Below, in pieces: positions 60,656-61,002 of a stretch of DNA of 61,002 nucleotides. The notes below the pieces were generated by a model. The model saw only the letters and a program-made list of their open reading frames with translations. It was not told the DNA's origin and searched no databases. Made by a program: the position numbers and the translations under genes. Within the stretch, counting starts at the first letter, position 1. Every line of letters begins with the position of its first letter. Source of the stretch: Caballeronia sordidicola (GTDB taxonomy: Bacteria; Pseudomonadota; Gammaproteobacteria; Burkholderiales; Burkholderiaceae); the NCBI RefSeq assembly GCF_002220365.1, contig NZ_MTHB01000288.1:1-61002 (forward strand), read 5' to 3'.

Positions 60656-60970
60656 ATGCAAGTCGTCTTCCGGATGAGCGCGATTGTAGCGGCTTTAGCC
60701 ATTTCCGCCGGCATGCTGCTCGCCGCCTGTGGTCAGCGTGGACCTCTCTATATGCCCGTCGCCCCGCCGATCCCGGCTCGTCCCGCAAGCATGCCGCCGT
60801 TGCCGGCGAGCAGCGCGAGCGTGCCGGCGGCAGCATCGTCCGCCTCGTCTGTTGACAGTACCGGTGACGTTCCCGACACATCCGGTACGGCGCTTTCGCT
60901 CTCTCCTGACGACAACCTGAAATCGCCCTCGTCGGCATCGGCACCCAAAGCCGCTTCTTCCGGCGAATAG
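60656..60970 (+). CDS. lptM: LPS translocon maturation lipoprotein LptM (YifL-like)
   Basis: LptM helps fold the LptD translocon. The 104-residue product has a signal peptide with lipobox LAAC and Cys25 as the lipidated residue, followed directly by the family signature GQRGPLYMP, then an Ala/Pro/Ser-rich tail longer than in E. coli. AGGGA lies 7 nt before the ATG. In many proteobacteria lptM sits between cyaY and lysA; the window ends 32 bp later without a further start. Confidence 0.88.
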   Translation: MQVVFRMSAIVAALAISAGMLLAACGQRGPLYMPVAPPIPARPASMPPLPASSASVPAAASSASSVDSTGDVPDTSGTALSLSPDDNLKSPSSASAPKAASSGE

Positions 60971-61002
60971 TCGTTGTCACACCGTGCTTGACCGTCCGGT
61001 CA

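Noticed and set aside
1..61002. CRISPR arrays, prophage or secretion-system islands
   Set aside because: No regularly spaced repeats, phage structural genes or cas genes were found on either strand.

Overview
The window looks like part of the main chromosome of a Burkholderia sensu lato bacterium (Paraburkholderia/Caballeronia type; the genus cannot be fixed from here). The reasons are the high GC content, the 5' end of a betaproteobacterial 16S rRNA gene at the left edge, and gene neighbourhoods typical of Burkholderiaceae: petABC-sspA-sspB, mla-exporter-ibaG-murA-his-tat, thiOSGE, gltBD, and mrcA/pil/aroK-aroB. Nearly everything is transcribed leftwards, in the same direction as the rRNA operon. 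There is no prophage, integrase or CRISPR array. The only transposase-related gene is a RAYT-like gene beside gltB.

Layout. 1-1263: start of 16S, rrn leader with boxA, two tandem promoter candidates, and tRNA-Thr(TGT) with its terminator. 1.3-5.4 kb: sspB, sspA and the cytochrome bc1 genes petC, petB, petA. 5.6-7.5 kb: a Nif3-like protein divergent from a membrane-anchored HtrA/DegS-like protease. 7.7-9.4 kb: tatC, tatB, tatA. 9.6-18.4 kb: hinT, a small membrane protein and the histidine genes hisE-I-F-A-H, marC, hisB-C-D-G. 18.4-26.4 kb: murA, ibaG, an ABC-2 exporter and mlaB-C-A-D-E-F. 26.5-30.1 kb: thiE-G-S-O under a TPP riboswitch. 30.4-35.0 kb: two rightward transporter genes, an alpha carbonic anhydrase and a small orphan gene in AT-rich surroundings. 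35.5-41.7 kb: gltD, gltB. 42.1-44.5 kb: the RAYT-like gene, an OmpW porin and a DUF883 protein. 44.6-49.8 kb: ugpQ, ugpC, a small monooxygenase-like gene, ugpE, ugpA, ugpB. 49.9-57.5 kb: a dGTPase-like gene, aroB, aroK, pilQ, a pilO-pilP fusion, pilN, pilM. 57.8-61 kb: mrcA (PBP1A), cyaY and lptM; lysA would be expected just past the right edge.

How the genes fit together. Most are housekeeping: respiration (bc1, with a Rieske protein carrying a twin-arginine signal and the Tat translocase a few kb away), histidine, thiamine, glutamate and shikimate synthesis, and envelope building (MurA, PBP1A, Mla lipid transport, LptM). The less ordinary points are the RAYT-like protein that has lost both catalytic motifs, the PilO-PilP fusion, the layered regulatory leader of the thiamine operon, an extra gene inside the ugp operon, and several short tandem or inverted repeats at gene ends and promoters. 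I see no wholly new multi-gene system; the RAYT-derived gene is the best candidate for undescribed biology.
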